NCBI RefSeq assembly: GCF_008931805.1 | Contig: NZ_CP044399.1 | Location: 3,769,370 to 3,833,369, forward strand | Reading direction: 5' to 3' | DNA length: 64,000 nt | Source: Moritella marina ATCC 15381 | Lineage (GTDB): Bacteria; Pseudomonadota; Gammaproteobacteria; Enterobacterales; Moritellaceae | In this document: one piece after another, positions 56,601 to 64,000 of the stretch | How positions within the stretch are numbered: position 1 is the stretch's first letter | Layout of the letters: each line of letters begins with the position of its first letter | Notes under the pieces: generated by a model | What the model was told of the DNA's origin: nothing | Database searches by the model: none | The model's input: only the letters and a program-made list of their open reading frames with translations | Translations under genes and position numbers: made by a program

Positions 56601-57575
56601 TTAATCACTGACAAACTCATAATCGATGATCTCAGCCATCAGTTCGGTCGCTTTTCGTAACGCATCTATCATGCCAGGTTCACAATCAAAGTGTCCTGCA
56701 TAAGGCACGATAAACAACTGTGCGCCTGGTAAACGTTGGCATAACGCATAAGCAGGCCCAAGTGGATTAGAAATATCAAAACGGCCATGCACCATGATCA
56801 TCGGCACTGTCGCTAATGAATCACAATGTTTAAAAATATAATTATCGCTAATAAAACAGTTTTGGGAAAAGTAATGGCACTGCAATTTAGACATACTTAA
56901 CGCCACATTCGCATCTATCAAATCTACTTTACTGCGAAATTCAGGGTGGGGATTACCAATCTGCGCCTGCCATTCCACCCACGCTTTTGCTGCTGTCATT
57001 TTTTCGATATCGTTATCACTGACGAGCAACTGGCTATACGAGGATAGTAGCGCCGTATAATCATTGCCATTAGCATGGCTCTGTAAATGATTAAAATGCT
57101 CAGGAAAGAGCTGCGCAGCACCACCTGAAGCTGAAAATTGCCACGCTAAGTCCTGATTACGCGCTAAGAACACACTGTGTAGTATTAATCCCTGCACCTT
57201 ATCCCGATATTGCAAACTGTATAATAATGCCAAGGTAGCGCCCCAGCCTTCTCCGAATAATACACAACGTTGGATAGCCAATAGCGTTAGGATCGCATTG
57301 ATATCCTGCAGCAGGTCTTGCGTCGTATTATCATCAACACAGGCATATGGCTTAGACCCCCCACAACCGCGTTGGTCGAATAAAATAATGCGGTATAGCT
57401 TTGGGTCAAATAAGCGTCGGTCATCTTCCATAATGCCCTTACCGGGGCCATCATGAAGAAATATGAGCGGTATGCCGTCCGGATTCCCCACTTCCTCGAT
57501 ATAAAGGCAATGTTGGGGATTCACAGGTAAATAATGTTCAGCATAATGCTGGATGGCAGGGTACAGTCCAATCAT
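56601..57575 (-). CDS. Proline iminopeptidase homologue lacking the catalytic serine
   Basis: 324-residue alpha/beta-hydrolase, clearly related along its length to bacterial prolyl aminopeptidases (GLYPAIQHYAEHYLPV, LFDPKLYRIILFDQRGCGGS, DDNTTQDLL, HGRFDISNP, AGHFDCEPG). The nucleophile elbow, GGSWGS in active enzymes, reads GEGWGA: the serine is replaced by Gly110 (codon 57246-57248). The oxyanion segment HGGPGGG has become HDGPGKG. Asp and His of the triad remain. Without a serine it should not be a peptidase. Start at ATG 57575, or 57605 if extended. Lies between yihY and dtd. Confidence 0.88.
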   Translation of the reverse strand: MIGLYPAIQHYAEHYLPVNPQHCLYIEEVGNPDGIPLIFLHDGPGKGIMEDDRRLFDPKLYRIILFDQRGCGGSKPYACVDDNTTQDLLQDINAILTLLAIQRCVLFGEGWGATLALLYSLQYRDKVQGLILHSVFLARNQDLAWQFSASGGAAQLFPEHFNHLQSHANGNDYTALLSSYSQLLVSDNDIEKMTAAKAWVEWQAQIGNPHPEFRSKVDLIDANVALSMSKLQCHYFSQNCFISDNYIFKHCDSLATVPMIMVHGRFDISNPLGPAYALCQRLPGAQLFIVPYAGHFDCEPGMIDALRKATELMAEIIDYEFVSD

Positions 57576-57713
57576 CGTCTTCTCAACCTCCCTTTCCCGT
57601 AACAAAGAACACAGATGTTGACAGTTGAACTAACATCAGCACCGACAATTCATCGCGTTTGCCGGTTTAAATGGCCTTACTTAGTCAGAACTGTCATCCA
57701 TGGATAGGTGTTT

Positions 57714-58706
57714 TCACTGCTGGTTATGTGACTGTTGTTGGCGTTCAGATTCTATTGCTGATTTCATTTTTGGTGCCATTTTTTCCGGCTCTATTTCCGG
57801 TACGACTTCCGATTGTAGCGTTTTGAGTTTTAACTGCTCAGTGAACTCGGTTAAGGATGCGGTAATTTCAGCGCCCAACAACACAATTAACCAACACACA
57901 TAAATCCAAACTAGTAAGATAGGTATAGTTGCTAATGCGCCATAAATCACTTCATAAGAAGGAAATTGTACTAAATACCACGCAAAAATACGCTTGATCG
58001 CTTCAAATAATAACGCACTAATACACGCACCAATAAGCGCATAGCGCATAGGTACATGGCGATGTGGGATCACCACGTACATCACAAATAGACCCAGCGT
58101 ACCAAGTAGAGCAGGTATCAGTTTTAACAGGCTAACAGTCTCTGCGACTTCCGTCATATCAGTGACAAATGACAGCGATAATAAATACGACGAAATACCT
58201 AAACTAATCGCAATGAACAGCGGCCCAAACGTTAAGATAAGCCAATATACCGCAAACGATAAAAAAAAACTGCGCTCTATTTTACAGCGCCAAATGTGAT
58301 TAATGTGCTTATCAATGGTATTAATTAGCAACAATGCCACCATAAATAACGCCCCAGAACCGATAGAAGTCATCTTTCCAGTATTGGCAACAAAGCCTTC
58401 GATATGCCCCTGCACAGCACCAGTCGCATTAGGTACTAAGTTGGTATATAAAAAAGATTCTACACTTTGCTGCCATGTTTCAAAAACAGGGAACGCAGAC
58501 ATCACAGAAAACAACACGGTAATTAAAGGGACCAGAGAAAGTAGCGTGGTATAAGCGAGAGAACTGGCGTTTACTGTGATCCGATCATCACTGACACGTT
58601 TACCGAAATAACATAGGAAAGCAAAACAAGTTAATAGGCATGACCAGATAACCGTTTTTGTTTTAGCAATGAATACCAACGATTGTCGATAAGGTGAAAT
58701 AACCAC
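57714..58706 (-). CDS. yihY: YihY/BrkB-family inner-membrane protein
   Basis: 330 residues with six or seven membrane helices. Family core: ASSLAYTTLLSLVPLITVLF, VYWLILTFGPLFIAISLGIS, FPSYEVIYGALATIPILLVW and WLIVLLGAEITASL. Formerly called RNase BN in error; the function is unknown. A polar C-terminal tail rich in Glu and Gln. Same location as in E. coli near dtd and typA. A terminator separates it from typA upstream. Confidence 0.92.
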   Translation of the reverse strand: MVISPYRQSLVFIAKTKTVIWSCLLTCFAFLCYFGKRVSDDRITVNASSLAYTTLLSLVPLITVLFSVMSAFPVFETWQQSVESFLYTNLVPNATGAVQGHIEGFVANTGKMTSIGSGALFMVALLLINTIDKHINHIWRCKIERSFFLSFAVYWLILTFGPLFIAISLGISSYLLSLSFVTDMTEVAETVSLLKLIPALLGTLGLFVMYVVIPHRHVPMRYALIGACISALLFEAIKRIFAWYLVQFPSYEVIYGALATIPILLVWIYVCWLIVLLGAEITASLTEFTEQLKLKTLQSEVVPEIEPEKMAPKMKSAIESERQQQSHNQQ

Positions 58707-58733
58707 AGGTTCCGTCCTTGGTAATTTGAAGAT

Positions 58734-58768
58734 AAAAAAAAAGGTGATACCTAAGTATCACCTTTTTT
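58734..58768 (-). terminator. Terminator of typA (bidirectional)
   Basis: GGTGATAC-ctaa-GTATCACC stem with long A and T flanks. On the minus strand it is followed by nine T residues, 46 bp after the typA stop. Confidence 0.92.
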
Positions 58769-58813
58769 CGTAATAGCGCCAAGATTATTAATTCATAATC
58801 TGGTTAACTATTA

Positions 58814-60631
58814 TTATTTAGCTGGACGGCCAGCACGTTTACGTTCGTTTTCAGTAAGGAAACGCTTACGGATACGAATGCTTTGTGGTGTAACTTCAAC
58901 TAATTCGTCATCATCGATGAACTCTAGAGCTTGCTCTAGTGTCATTTTGATTGGCGTAGTTAACGTTTGTGCTTCATCAGTACCAGAAGAACGTACGTTA
59001 GTTAGCTGCTTACCTTTCAAGCAGTTAACTGTAAGGTCGTTAGAACGAGAGTGAATACCCACGATTTGACCTTCGTAAACTTCTTGAGCGTGTTCGATGA
59101 ATAGACGACCACGTTCTTGTAAACCGAATAGAGAGTAAGTTAGTGCCTTACCCATAGCGTTAGATACTAATACACCGTTTTGACGTAGCGCAAAAGAACC
59201 GCCTTTATGTGGACCATACTGTAGGAATGTATGGTACATAAGACCAGAACCAGACGTGATAGTCATGAATTCAGTTTGGAAACCGATTAGACCACGGCTA
59301 GGAACGATGAAGTCCATACGAATACGGCCTTTACCATCTGGTGCCATATCTGTAAGTTCAGCTTTACGTACACCCATTTTTTCCATTACTGGACCTTGAT
59401 GCGCTTCTTCAACATCAATAGTAACAGTTTCATATGGTTCTTGAGTTTCGCCATCTTTTTCAATCATGATCACTTCAGGACGAGATACAGCTAGCTCGAA
59501 ACCTTCACGACGCATGTTTTCAATTAAGATACCTAGGTGAAGTTCACCACGGCCAGAAACTTTAAATTTATCTGGATCGTCAGTTTGTTCAACACGTAAT
59601 GCAACGTTGTGAACAAGTTCAGCTTCAAGACGTTCAAGGATGTTACGTGAAGTAACAAACTTACCTTCTTTACCACAGAATGGAGAGTTGTTCACTTGGA
59701 AAGTCATTGTTACTGTTGGTTCATCAACAGACAATGCAGGTAGTGCTTCAACAGCAGAAGGCGCACAGATAGTATCAGAAATCTTAAGTTGACCTAGACC
59801 TGTGATTGCGATGATATCGCCAGCTTGCGCTTCTTCAACTTCGTGACGGTCAAGCCCCATGTAACCAAGTACAGTACCTACTTTACCGTTACGGATATGG
59901 CCATCAGCACAAACAACACTAACTTGTTGATTTGGTTTAACAGAACCACGCGTTACACGACCAACACCGATCACGCCAACATATGAGTTGTGATCAAGTT
60001 GCGAGATTTGCATTTGGAATGTACCGTCACGATCGCCTTCTGGTGGAGAAACACCGTCAACGATAGCTTGGAATAAAGGTTCCATGTTCTCAGTCGCTTC
60101 TTCAGACTCAACGTTAGCCCAACCGTTTAGTGCTGATGCGTAAACAACTTTAAAGTCTAGTTGCTCATCAGTTGCGCCTAGATTATCAAATAGATCGAAG
60201 ATTTGATCCATTACCCATTCAGGGCGAGAACCAGGCTTATCGATTTTGTTGATAACAACAATTGGCTTAAGACCATGTGCAAATGCTTTTTGTGTTACGA
60301 AGCGTGTTTGCGGCATAGGACCATCAACAGCATCAACGATTAAGCAAACACTATCAACCATAGACATAATACGCTCAACTTCACCACCGAAATCGGCGTG
60401 TCCAGGAGTGTCTACGATGTTGATACGGTAATCTTTCCATGTAATAGCAGTATTCTTAGCAAGAATTGTAATACCACGTTCTTTTTCAAGATCGTTAGAA
60501 TCCATTACACGTTCTTCATTACCACCACGTTTCTCTAAAGTACCTGACTGTTCTAATAACTTGTCTACTAAAGTCGTTTTACCGTGGTCAACGTGAGCGA
60601 TAATCGCAATGTTGCGTAGTTTATCTAGCAC
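58814..60631 (-). CDS. typA: Ribosome-associated translational GTPase TypA/BipA
   Basis: 605 residues. GTPase motifs [15 protein letters not shown] (G1), [12 protein letters not shown] (G3), NKIDKPG (G4), followed by EF-G-like domains and the TypA-specific C-terminal domain ([22 protein letters not shown] region; end [20 protein letters not shown]). Needed for ribosome assembly and growth in the cold in several bacteria. Divergent from glnA across 519 bp, as in E. coli. Confidence 0.97.
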   Translation of the reverse strand: MLDKLRNIAIIAHVDHGKTTLVDKLLEQSGTLEKRGGNEERVMDSNDLEKERGITILAKNTAITWKDYRINIVDTPGHADFGGEVERIMSMVDSVCLIVDAVDGPMPQTRFVTQKAFAHGLKPIVVINKIDKPGSRPEWVMDQIFDLFDNLGATDEQLDFKVVYASALNGWANVESEEATENMEPLFQAIVDGVSPPEGDRDGTFQMQISQLDHNSYVGVIGVGRVTRGSVKPNQQVSVVCADGHIRNGKVGTVLGYMGLDRHEVEEAQAGDIIAITGLGQLKISDTICAPSAVEALPALSVDEPTVTMTFQVNNSPFCGKEGKFVTSRNILERLEAELVHNVALRVEQTDDPDKFKVSGRGELHLGILIENMRREGFELAVSRPEVIMIEKDGETQEPYETVTIDVEEAHQGPVMEKMGVRKAELTDMAPDGKGRIRMDFIVPSRGLIGFQTEFMTITSGSGLMYHTFLQYGPHKGGSFALRQNGVLVSNAMGKALTYSLFGLQERGRLFIEHAQEVYEGQIVGIHSRSNDLTVNCLKGKQLTNVRSSGTDEAQTLTTPIKMTLEQALEFIDDDELVEVTPQSIRIRKRFLTENERKRAGRPAK

Positions 60632-60955
60632 TGTGATGCCTCTATATATTTTATATGGGTAAAAATTAGGCGGTATTGTAACCGCCTCGCTGTGATCTAC
60701 CTAGCAAAATTTTGGCACAGAGTAAAATGATTGCAATTTATTTTATTAAAAAACCGTGCGATGGGCAGTAAACGGGGCTTTAGCACACAAAAATAAATAC
60801 TTTTTAGTGTGTTCAGAAACGAATCTGTGGTGCTGATATATCCTGTAATTTATCAAAACTATTTGAACACGATTTTACTGGTAATCGTTGAAAATAAACC
60901 ATAATATCGAACAGAGTAAGAACGAATGTACAACTTGAATGCTCACCAGTGTAGT
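60632..60955. other. Gene-free part of the typA-glnA intergenic region
   Basis: No credible ORF. It must hold the typA promoter (minus strand) and perhaps a sigma-70 promoter of glnA. A loose CACAC...GTGTG inverted pair lies near 60785-60815. The recognisable nitrogen-control sites lie just downstream at 60956-61074. Confidence 0.6.
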
Positions 60956-60970
60956 GCACCAAAGCGGTGC
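60956..60970. promoter_or_regulatory. NtrC binding site 1 upstream of glnA
   Basis: GCAC-CAAAGCG-GTGC, matching the enterobacterial NtrC pattern GCAC-N7-GTGC, about 95 bp upstream of the sigma-54 promoter, the usual enhancer distance. Confidence 0.8.
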
Positions 60971-60977
60971 GTCATGC

Positions 60978-60992
60978 GCACAGAGATAGTGC
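60978..60992. promoter_or_regulatory. NtrC binding site 2 upstream of glnA
   Basis: GCAC-AGAGATA-GTGC, 22 bp centre to centre from site 1 (two helical turns), as expected for cooperative NtrC binding. Confidence 0.75.
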
Positions 60993-61057
60993 ACATGCCG
61001 ATCGGAGCACGCGAGGACATGTACATTAAAACATTTAAATCAACAACTTAAATAGTT

Positions 61058-61074
61058 GGCACATATATGGCATT
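61058..61074 (+). promoter_or_regulatory. Sigma-54 promoter of glnA
   Basis: TGGCACATATATGGCAT: GG and GC dinucleotides exactly ten bases apart, with TGGCAC at -24 and TGGCA at -12. 77 bp before the glnA ATG. Confidence 0.75.
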
Positions 61075-61150
61075 ATTTAGTTTATGATTGTTTACAGTCA
61101 ACAACTTTAAATGAAGCCATCATATTGATGACACCGGAGGTTATTTTATT

Positions 61151-62560
61151 ATGTCAGCAGAAAGCGTATTAGCTCTAATTAAAGAACAAGACGTTAAATT
61201 TGTAGATTTACGTTTTACAGATACTAAAGGTAAAGAGCAGCACGTTTCTCTACCACATCATCAAATTAATGCTGGCTTCTTTGAAGAAGGCAAAATGTTT
61301 GATGGTTCATCTATTCAAGGTTGGAAAGGCATCGACGAATCAGATATGGTGCTAATGCCAGATCCGGCAACCGCTGTACTTGACCCGTTCACAGAAGCAA
61401 CAACACTGAATCTACGTTGTGACGTACTAGAACCTGCAACAATGCAAGGTTATAGCCGTGACCCACGTTCAGTTGCTAAACGTGCGCTTGCATACTTACG
61501 TTCAACTGGTATCGCAGATGACGTATTCTTCGGTCCAGAACCTGAATTTTTCCTATTTGATGATGTTAAGTACAAAACTGACATGTCAGGTAGTATGTAC
61601 AAAATTGACGCTGAAGAAGCTTCTTGGAACTCTGATAAAGAGTACGAAGGCGGCAACATGGGTCACCGTCCAGGCGTTAAAGGTGGTTACTTCCCAGTAT
61701 CACCAGTTGACTCAGCACAAGACATCCGTAGCGCTATGTGCTTAGTAATGGAAGAAATGGGCTTAACAGTTGAAGCACATCACCATGAAGTAGCAACAGC
61801 AGGTCAAAATGAAATCGCAGCACTATTCAACTCTATCGTTGAAAAAGCTGATGAAGTGCAAATCACTAAATACGTTATCCATAATGTTGCGCACGCTTAC
61901 GGCAAAACAGCAACATTCATGCCGAAGCCATTAGTTGGCGATAACGGTTCAGGTATGCATTGTCACCAATCACTACAGAAAAATGGCGAAAACATTTTTG
62001 CTGGTGATCAGTATGGCGGTCTATCTGAAACGGCACTTTATTACATCGGTGGCATCATCAAACATGCTAAAGCAATTAACGCATTTGCTAACCCTGCAAC
62101 TAACTCGTACAAACGTCTAGTTCCTGGTTTTGAAGCACCGGTAATGCTTGCTTACTCAGCACGTAACCGTTCAGCATCTATCCGTATCCCAATCGTACCG
62201 TCAGCAAAAGCGACACGTATTGAAGTACGTTTCCCAGATCCAGCGGCAAACCCATACCTTGCATTCTCAGCAATGTTAATGGCAGGTATCGACGGTATTA
62301 AAAACCGTATTCACCCAGGTGATGCAATGGATAAAGATCTATATGACCTGCCTCCAGAAGAAGCAGCTGAGATCCCACAAGTTGCAGCATCACTAGAAGA
62401 AGCGCTATCTGCACTAGATACAGATCGTGAATTCTTAATTGCTGGCGATGTTATGGCACACGATACTATCGATGCATACATTGAGCTTAAAGCTGAAGAA
62501 GTTGAAAGACTAAACATGACAACTCACCCAGTTGAGTTTGAAATGTACTACAGCGTATAA
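61151..62560 (+). CDS. glnA: Glutamine synthetase, type I
   Basis: ATP-dependent assimilation of ammonia into glutamine; dodecameric. 469 residues. N-terminal [17 protein letters not shown], metal and ATP motifs [10 protein letters not shown] and NRSASIRIP, and the adenylylation site LYDLPPEEA with the modified tyrosine, so GlnE control is expected. Strong ribosome site (CCGGAGGTT). Transcribed from a sigma-54 promoter with two NtrC sites. Terminator follows. Confidence 0.98.
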   Translation: MSAESVLALIKEQDVKFVDLRFTDTKGKEQHVSLPHHQINAGFFEEGKMFDGSSIQGWKGIDESDMVLMPDPATAVLDPFTEATTLNLRCDVLEPATMQGYSRDPRSVAKRALAYLRSTGIADDVFFGPEPEFFLFDDVKYKTDMSGSMYKIDAEEASWNSDKEYEGGNMGHRPGVKGGYFPVSPVDSAQDIRSAMCLVMEEMGLTVEAHHHEVATAGQNEIAALFNSIVEKADEVQITKYVIHNVAHAYGKTATFMPKPLVGDNGSGMHCHQSLQKNGENIFAGDQYGGLSETALYYIGGIIKHAKAINAFANPATNSYKRLVPGFEAPVMLAYSARNRSASIRIPIVPSAKATRIEVRFPDPAANPYLAFSAMLMAGIDGIKNRIHPGDAMDKDLYDLPPEEAAEIPQVAASLEEALSALDTDREFLIAGDVMAHDTIDAYIELKAEEVERLNMTTHPVEFEMYYSV

Positions 62561-62587
62561 TTTGTTATTAATACAAATTAATCTAAT

Positions 62588-62612
62588 AAAACCCGCTATT
62601 TAGCGGGTTTTT
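62588..62612 (+). terminator. Terminator of glnA
   Basis: ACCCGCTA-tt-TAGCGGGT stem ending in five T residues, 30 bp after the stop. It may be partly read through into the DUF4124 and glnL genes. Confidence 0.9.
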
Positions 62613-62681
62613 CATTTGTTAATTTTATGTAACTAGGTGAGAATAACCATATAAATAAGAAGCAATAGACAGGATGTCGTT

Positions 62682-63203
62682 ATGCAGCACGTTATATTAT
62701 TAATATTATTACTCACAAGCTACACCAGTGTCGCCGCTATTTATCAATGGACTGATGAACAAGGCGTTACCCACTTTTCGGATGACGAAAGTAAACCTGA
62801 ATCAGCCACCAAAATTAACGTCAAACTCACACCGCCGTCGATAGGTTCACTAACTCAGTCACGCACACCTGAAGCAAGTACGGCAGCACCGACCATGCCA
62901 GATACGCCTTTAACGCCCATGACTATAAGTATCAACAGTCCTACCGATCAACAAACCTTACGCAGTAATAATGGTGAGATTGTCGTATCAGCAGCACTCA
63001 GCCAAACGCTGAACTACGGTTTAAATATTCGCTTATTAATTGATGGTCAGATCCATAGCGAGCAAGTTGATAGCCAATTTACTATCAATCATATTCCTAT
63101 TGGCACACATAAATTACAGTTACAAGTAATTAACAACTTAGGCAAGGTAATTGCATCATCTGAACTAATTACTGTTTATTTACATCGTTTTAAAGCTAAT
63201 TAA
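62682..63203 (+). CDS. DUF4124-domain exported protein
   Basis: 173 residues. Signal peptide (MQHVILLILLLTSYTSVAA), then the DUF4124 core IYQWTDEQGVTHFSDDES at the mature N-terminus, a Pro/Thr-rich linker and a C-terminal beta-sandwich-like part. Function unknown; proteins of this type are common next to glnA and ntrBC in marine gammaproteobacteria, where they lie between glnA and glnL as here. Confidence 0.88.
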   Translation: MQHVILLILLLTSYTSVAAIYQWTDEQGVTHFSDDESKPESATKINVKLTPPSIGSLTQSRTPEASTAAPTMPDTPLTPMTISINSPTDQQTLRSNNGEIVVSAALSQTLNYGLNIRLLIDGQIHSEQVDSQFTINHIPIGTHKLQLQVINNLGKVIASSELITVYLHRFKAN

Positions 63204-63253
63204 CGCATAGCAGCTTTAATTTCGTCACGCTGTGCAGTAGTATTTCAGTAGTA

Positions 63254-63268
63254 GCACCAAAATGGTGC
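63254..63268. promoter_or_regulatory. NtrC-type site upstream of glnL
   Basis: GCAC-CAAAATG-GTGC, the same pattern as the two glnA sites, 37 bp before the glnL ATG. At this position it more likely represses a local glnL promoter, as at the E. coli glnL promoter. Confidence 0.75.
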
Positions 63269-63305
63269 AGAGCGATAAAAACAGTAATCCTGATAAGGAA
63301 ATACC

Positions 63306-64000
63306 ATGATCATGATCCCCGAAACACAGCAATCATTGCTCAACAATTTAGTTTCTTCGGTTTTCGTGCTCGATAATGATCTGCATATAAAATATCTCAA
63401 TCCAGCAGGCGAACAGTTATTGGGATCAAGTGCTAGCCGTGTAAAAGACATGAAAATAACCGATGTTATTGAATACACAACGCTCGACTTGTCATTACTG
63501 GCAAGCACGATTAAAACAGGTCAAGGCTTTACCGATAATGAAGTGTCCTTGGTGATTGATGATCGCCAACTATTAGTGGAAATATCGGCAACGCTAACTA
63601 ACTTTGGTGCTGATACCTGTATTTTGATTGAAGCAAGGCAAATCGATTTACAAAAAAAAATCAGCCAAGAGCTTTATCAGCACGTACAACAGCAAGCGGC
63701 GCAAGAACTAGTGCGTGGCTTAGCACACGAGATTAAAAACCCGCTAGGTGGCTTACGTGGCGCAGCGCAATTACTAGAAAAAGAACTGCCAACAGCAGAG
63801 TTAAAAGAGTTCACCGGCATTATCATTGAACAAGCTGATCGTTTACGTGCACTCGTAGACCGTTTATTAGGGCCACAGAAACCCGGTAAGCAAACTATTT
63901 TAAACATTCACTCTGTCATTGAAAAAGTAAAACAACTCGTCGAATTTGATTTACCGCTAGGCATTACTATCGAACGCGATTACGACCCTTCGATCCCTGA
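63306..64000 (+). CDS. glnL: Nitrogen regulation sensor kinase NtrB (partial)
   Basis: Phosphorylates NtrC when nitrogen is limiting and is controlled by PII. My translation begins MIMIPETQQSLLNNLVSSVF, followed by a PAS domain (VLDNDLHIKYLNPAGEQLLG) and the H-box LAHEIKNPLGGLRGAAQLLE, a hallmark of NtrB. The frame is open to the window end, so about 230 residues are seen and the ATP-binding half is missing. AAGGAA precedes the ATG at 63306; ATG 63312 is also possible. ntrC is expected next. Confidence 0.95.
   Translation, partial: MIMIPETQQSLLNNLVSSVFVLDNDLHIKYLNPAGEQLLGSSASRVKDMKITDVIEYTTLDLSLLASTIKTGQGFTDNEVSLVIDDRQLLVEISATLTNFGADTCILIEARQIDLQKKISQELYQHVQQQAAQELVRGLAHEIKNPLGGLRGAAQLLEKELPTAELKEFTGIIIEQADRLRALVDRLLGPQKPGKQTILNIHSVIEKVKQLVEFDLPLGITIERDYDPSIP

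Noticed and set aside
60982-61025. Further NtrC-like half sites after site 2 (GCACATGCC...GGAGCAC)
   Set aside because: Spacing does not match GCAC-N7-GTGC; not called as a third enhancer site.

Overview
The window reads as chromosome of a marine gammaproteobacterium of the Alteromonadales/Vibrionales type. Moritella or a close relative is my best guess, from gene content and moderately low GC; this is an inference, not an alignment. The coding backbone follows the E. coli order: waaA-coaD-mutM-rpmG-rpmB-radC-coaBC-dut-slmA-pyrE-rph-yicC, then gmk-rpoZ-spoT-trmH-recG, then yiiD-dtd-yihY-typA-glnA-glnL. No tRNA, rRNA, CRISPR array, insertion sequence or prophage gene was recognised.

Region 1 (1-8.4 kb) is lipopolysaccharide inner-core synthesis. 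It holds hldE (cut by the window edge) with glpG and glpE, waaA, a TetR regulator, kdkA, a family-9 glycosyltransferase, a CDP-glycerol-type glycerophosphotransferase homologue and coaD. Region 2 (8.4-16.4 kb) is housekeeping: DNA repair, ribosomal proteins L33 and L28, coenzyme A, dUTPase, nucleoid occlusion, pyrimidine synthesis with a probable attenuator in front of pyrE, RNase PH and YicC.

Region 3 (about 16.4-48.7 kb) is an accessory block between yicC and gmk. It contains a diguanylate cyclase, the tyrosine catabolic operon hppD-hmgA-fahA-maiA, small proteins (one DUF1127-like, one 41-residue peptide), and a tetrathionate respiration locus. That locus is ttrRS divergent from ttrBCA, with ttrA broken by one frameshift, followed by a tsdBA-type cytochrome c pair. 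A nearly identical 19-bp dyad element lies upstream of both ttrB and tsdB, so the two tetrathionate/thiosulfate systems probably share the regulator TtrR. Next come a LysR/MFS divergon, cobalamin adenosyltransferase, yceH, an outer-membrane protein gene with a decayed duplicate, a ToxR-like membrane regulator, a second LysR next to a dicarboxylate-type symporter, a TetR/old-yellow-enzyme pair with matching operator-like sites, a glutaredoxin-like protein, a repeat-bearing lipoprotein with an outer-membrane protein, class III alcohol dehydrogenase and an SMR-family protein. A 27-bp element upstream of the LysR/symporter pair recurs upstream of the alcohol dehydrogenase.

Region 4 (48.7-64 kb) is again backbone: the gmk-rpoZ-spoT-trmH-recG series with strong intergenic stem-loops, yiiD, dtd, a proline-iminopeptidase homologue that has lost its catalytic serine, yihY, typA, and the nitrogen control operon glnA-(DUF4124)-glnL. 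The last carries a sigma-54 promoter and three NtrC-type sites. glnL runs off the window end.
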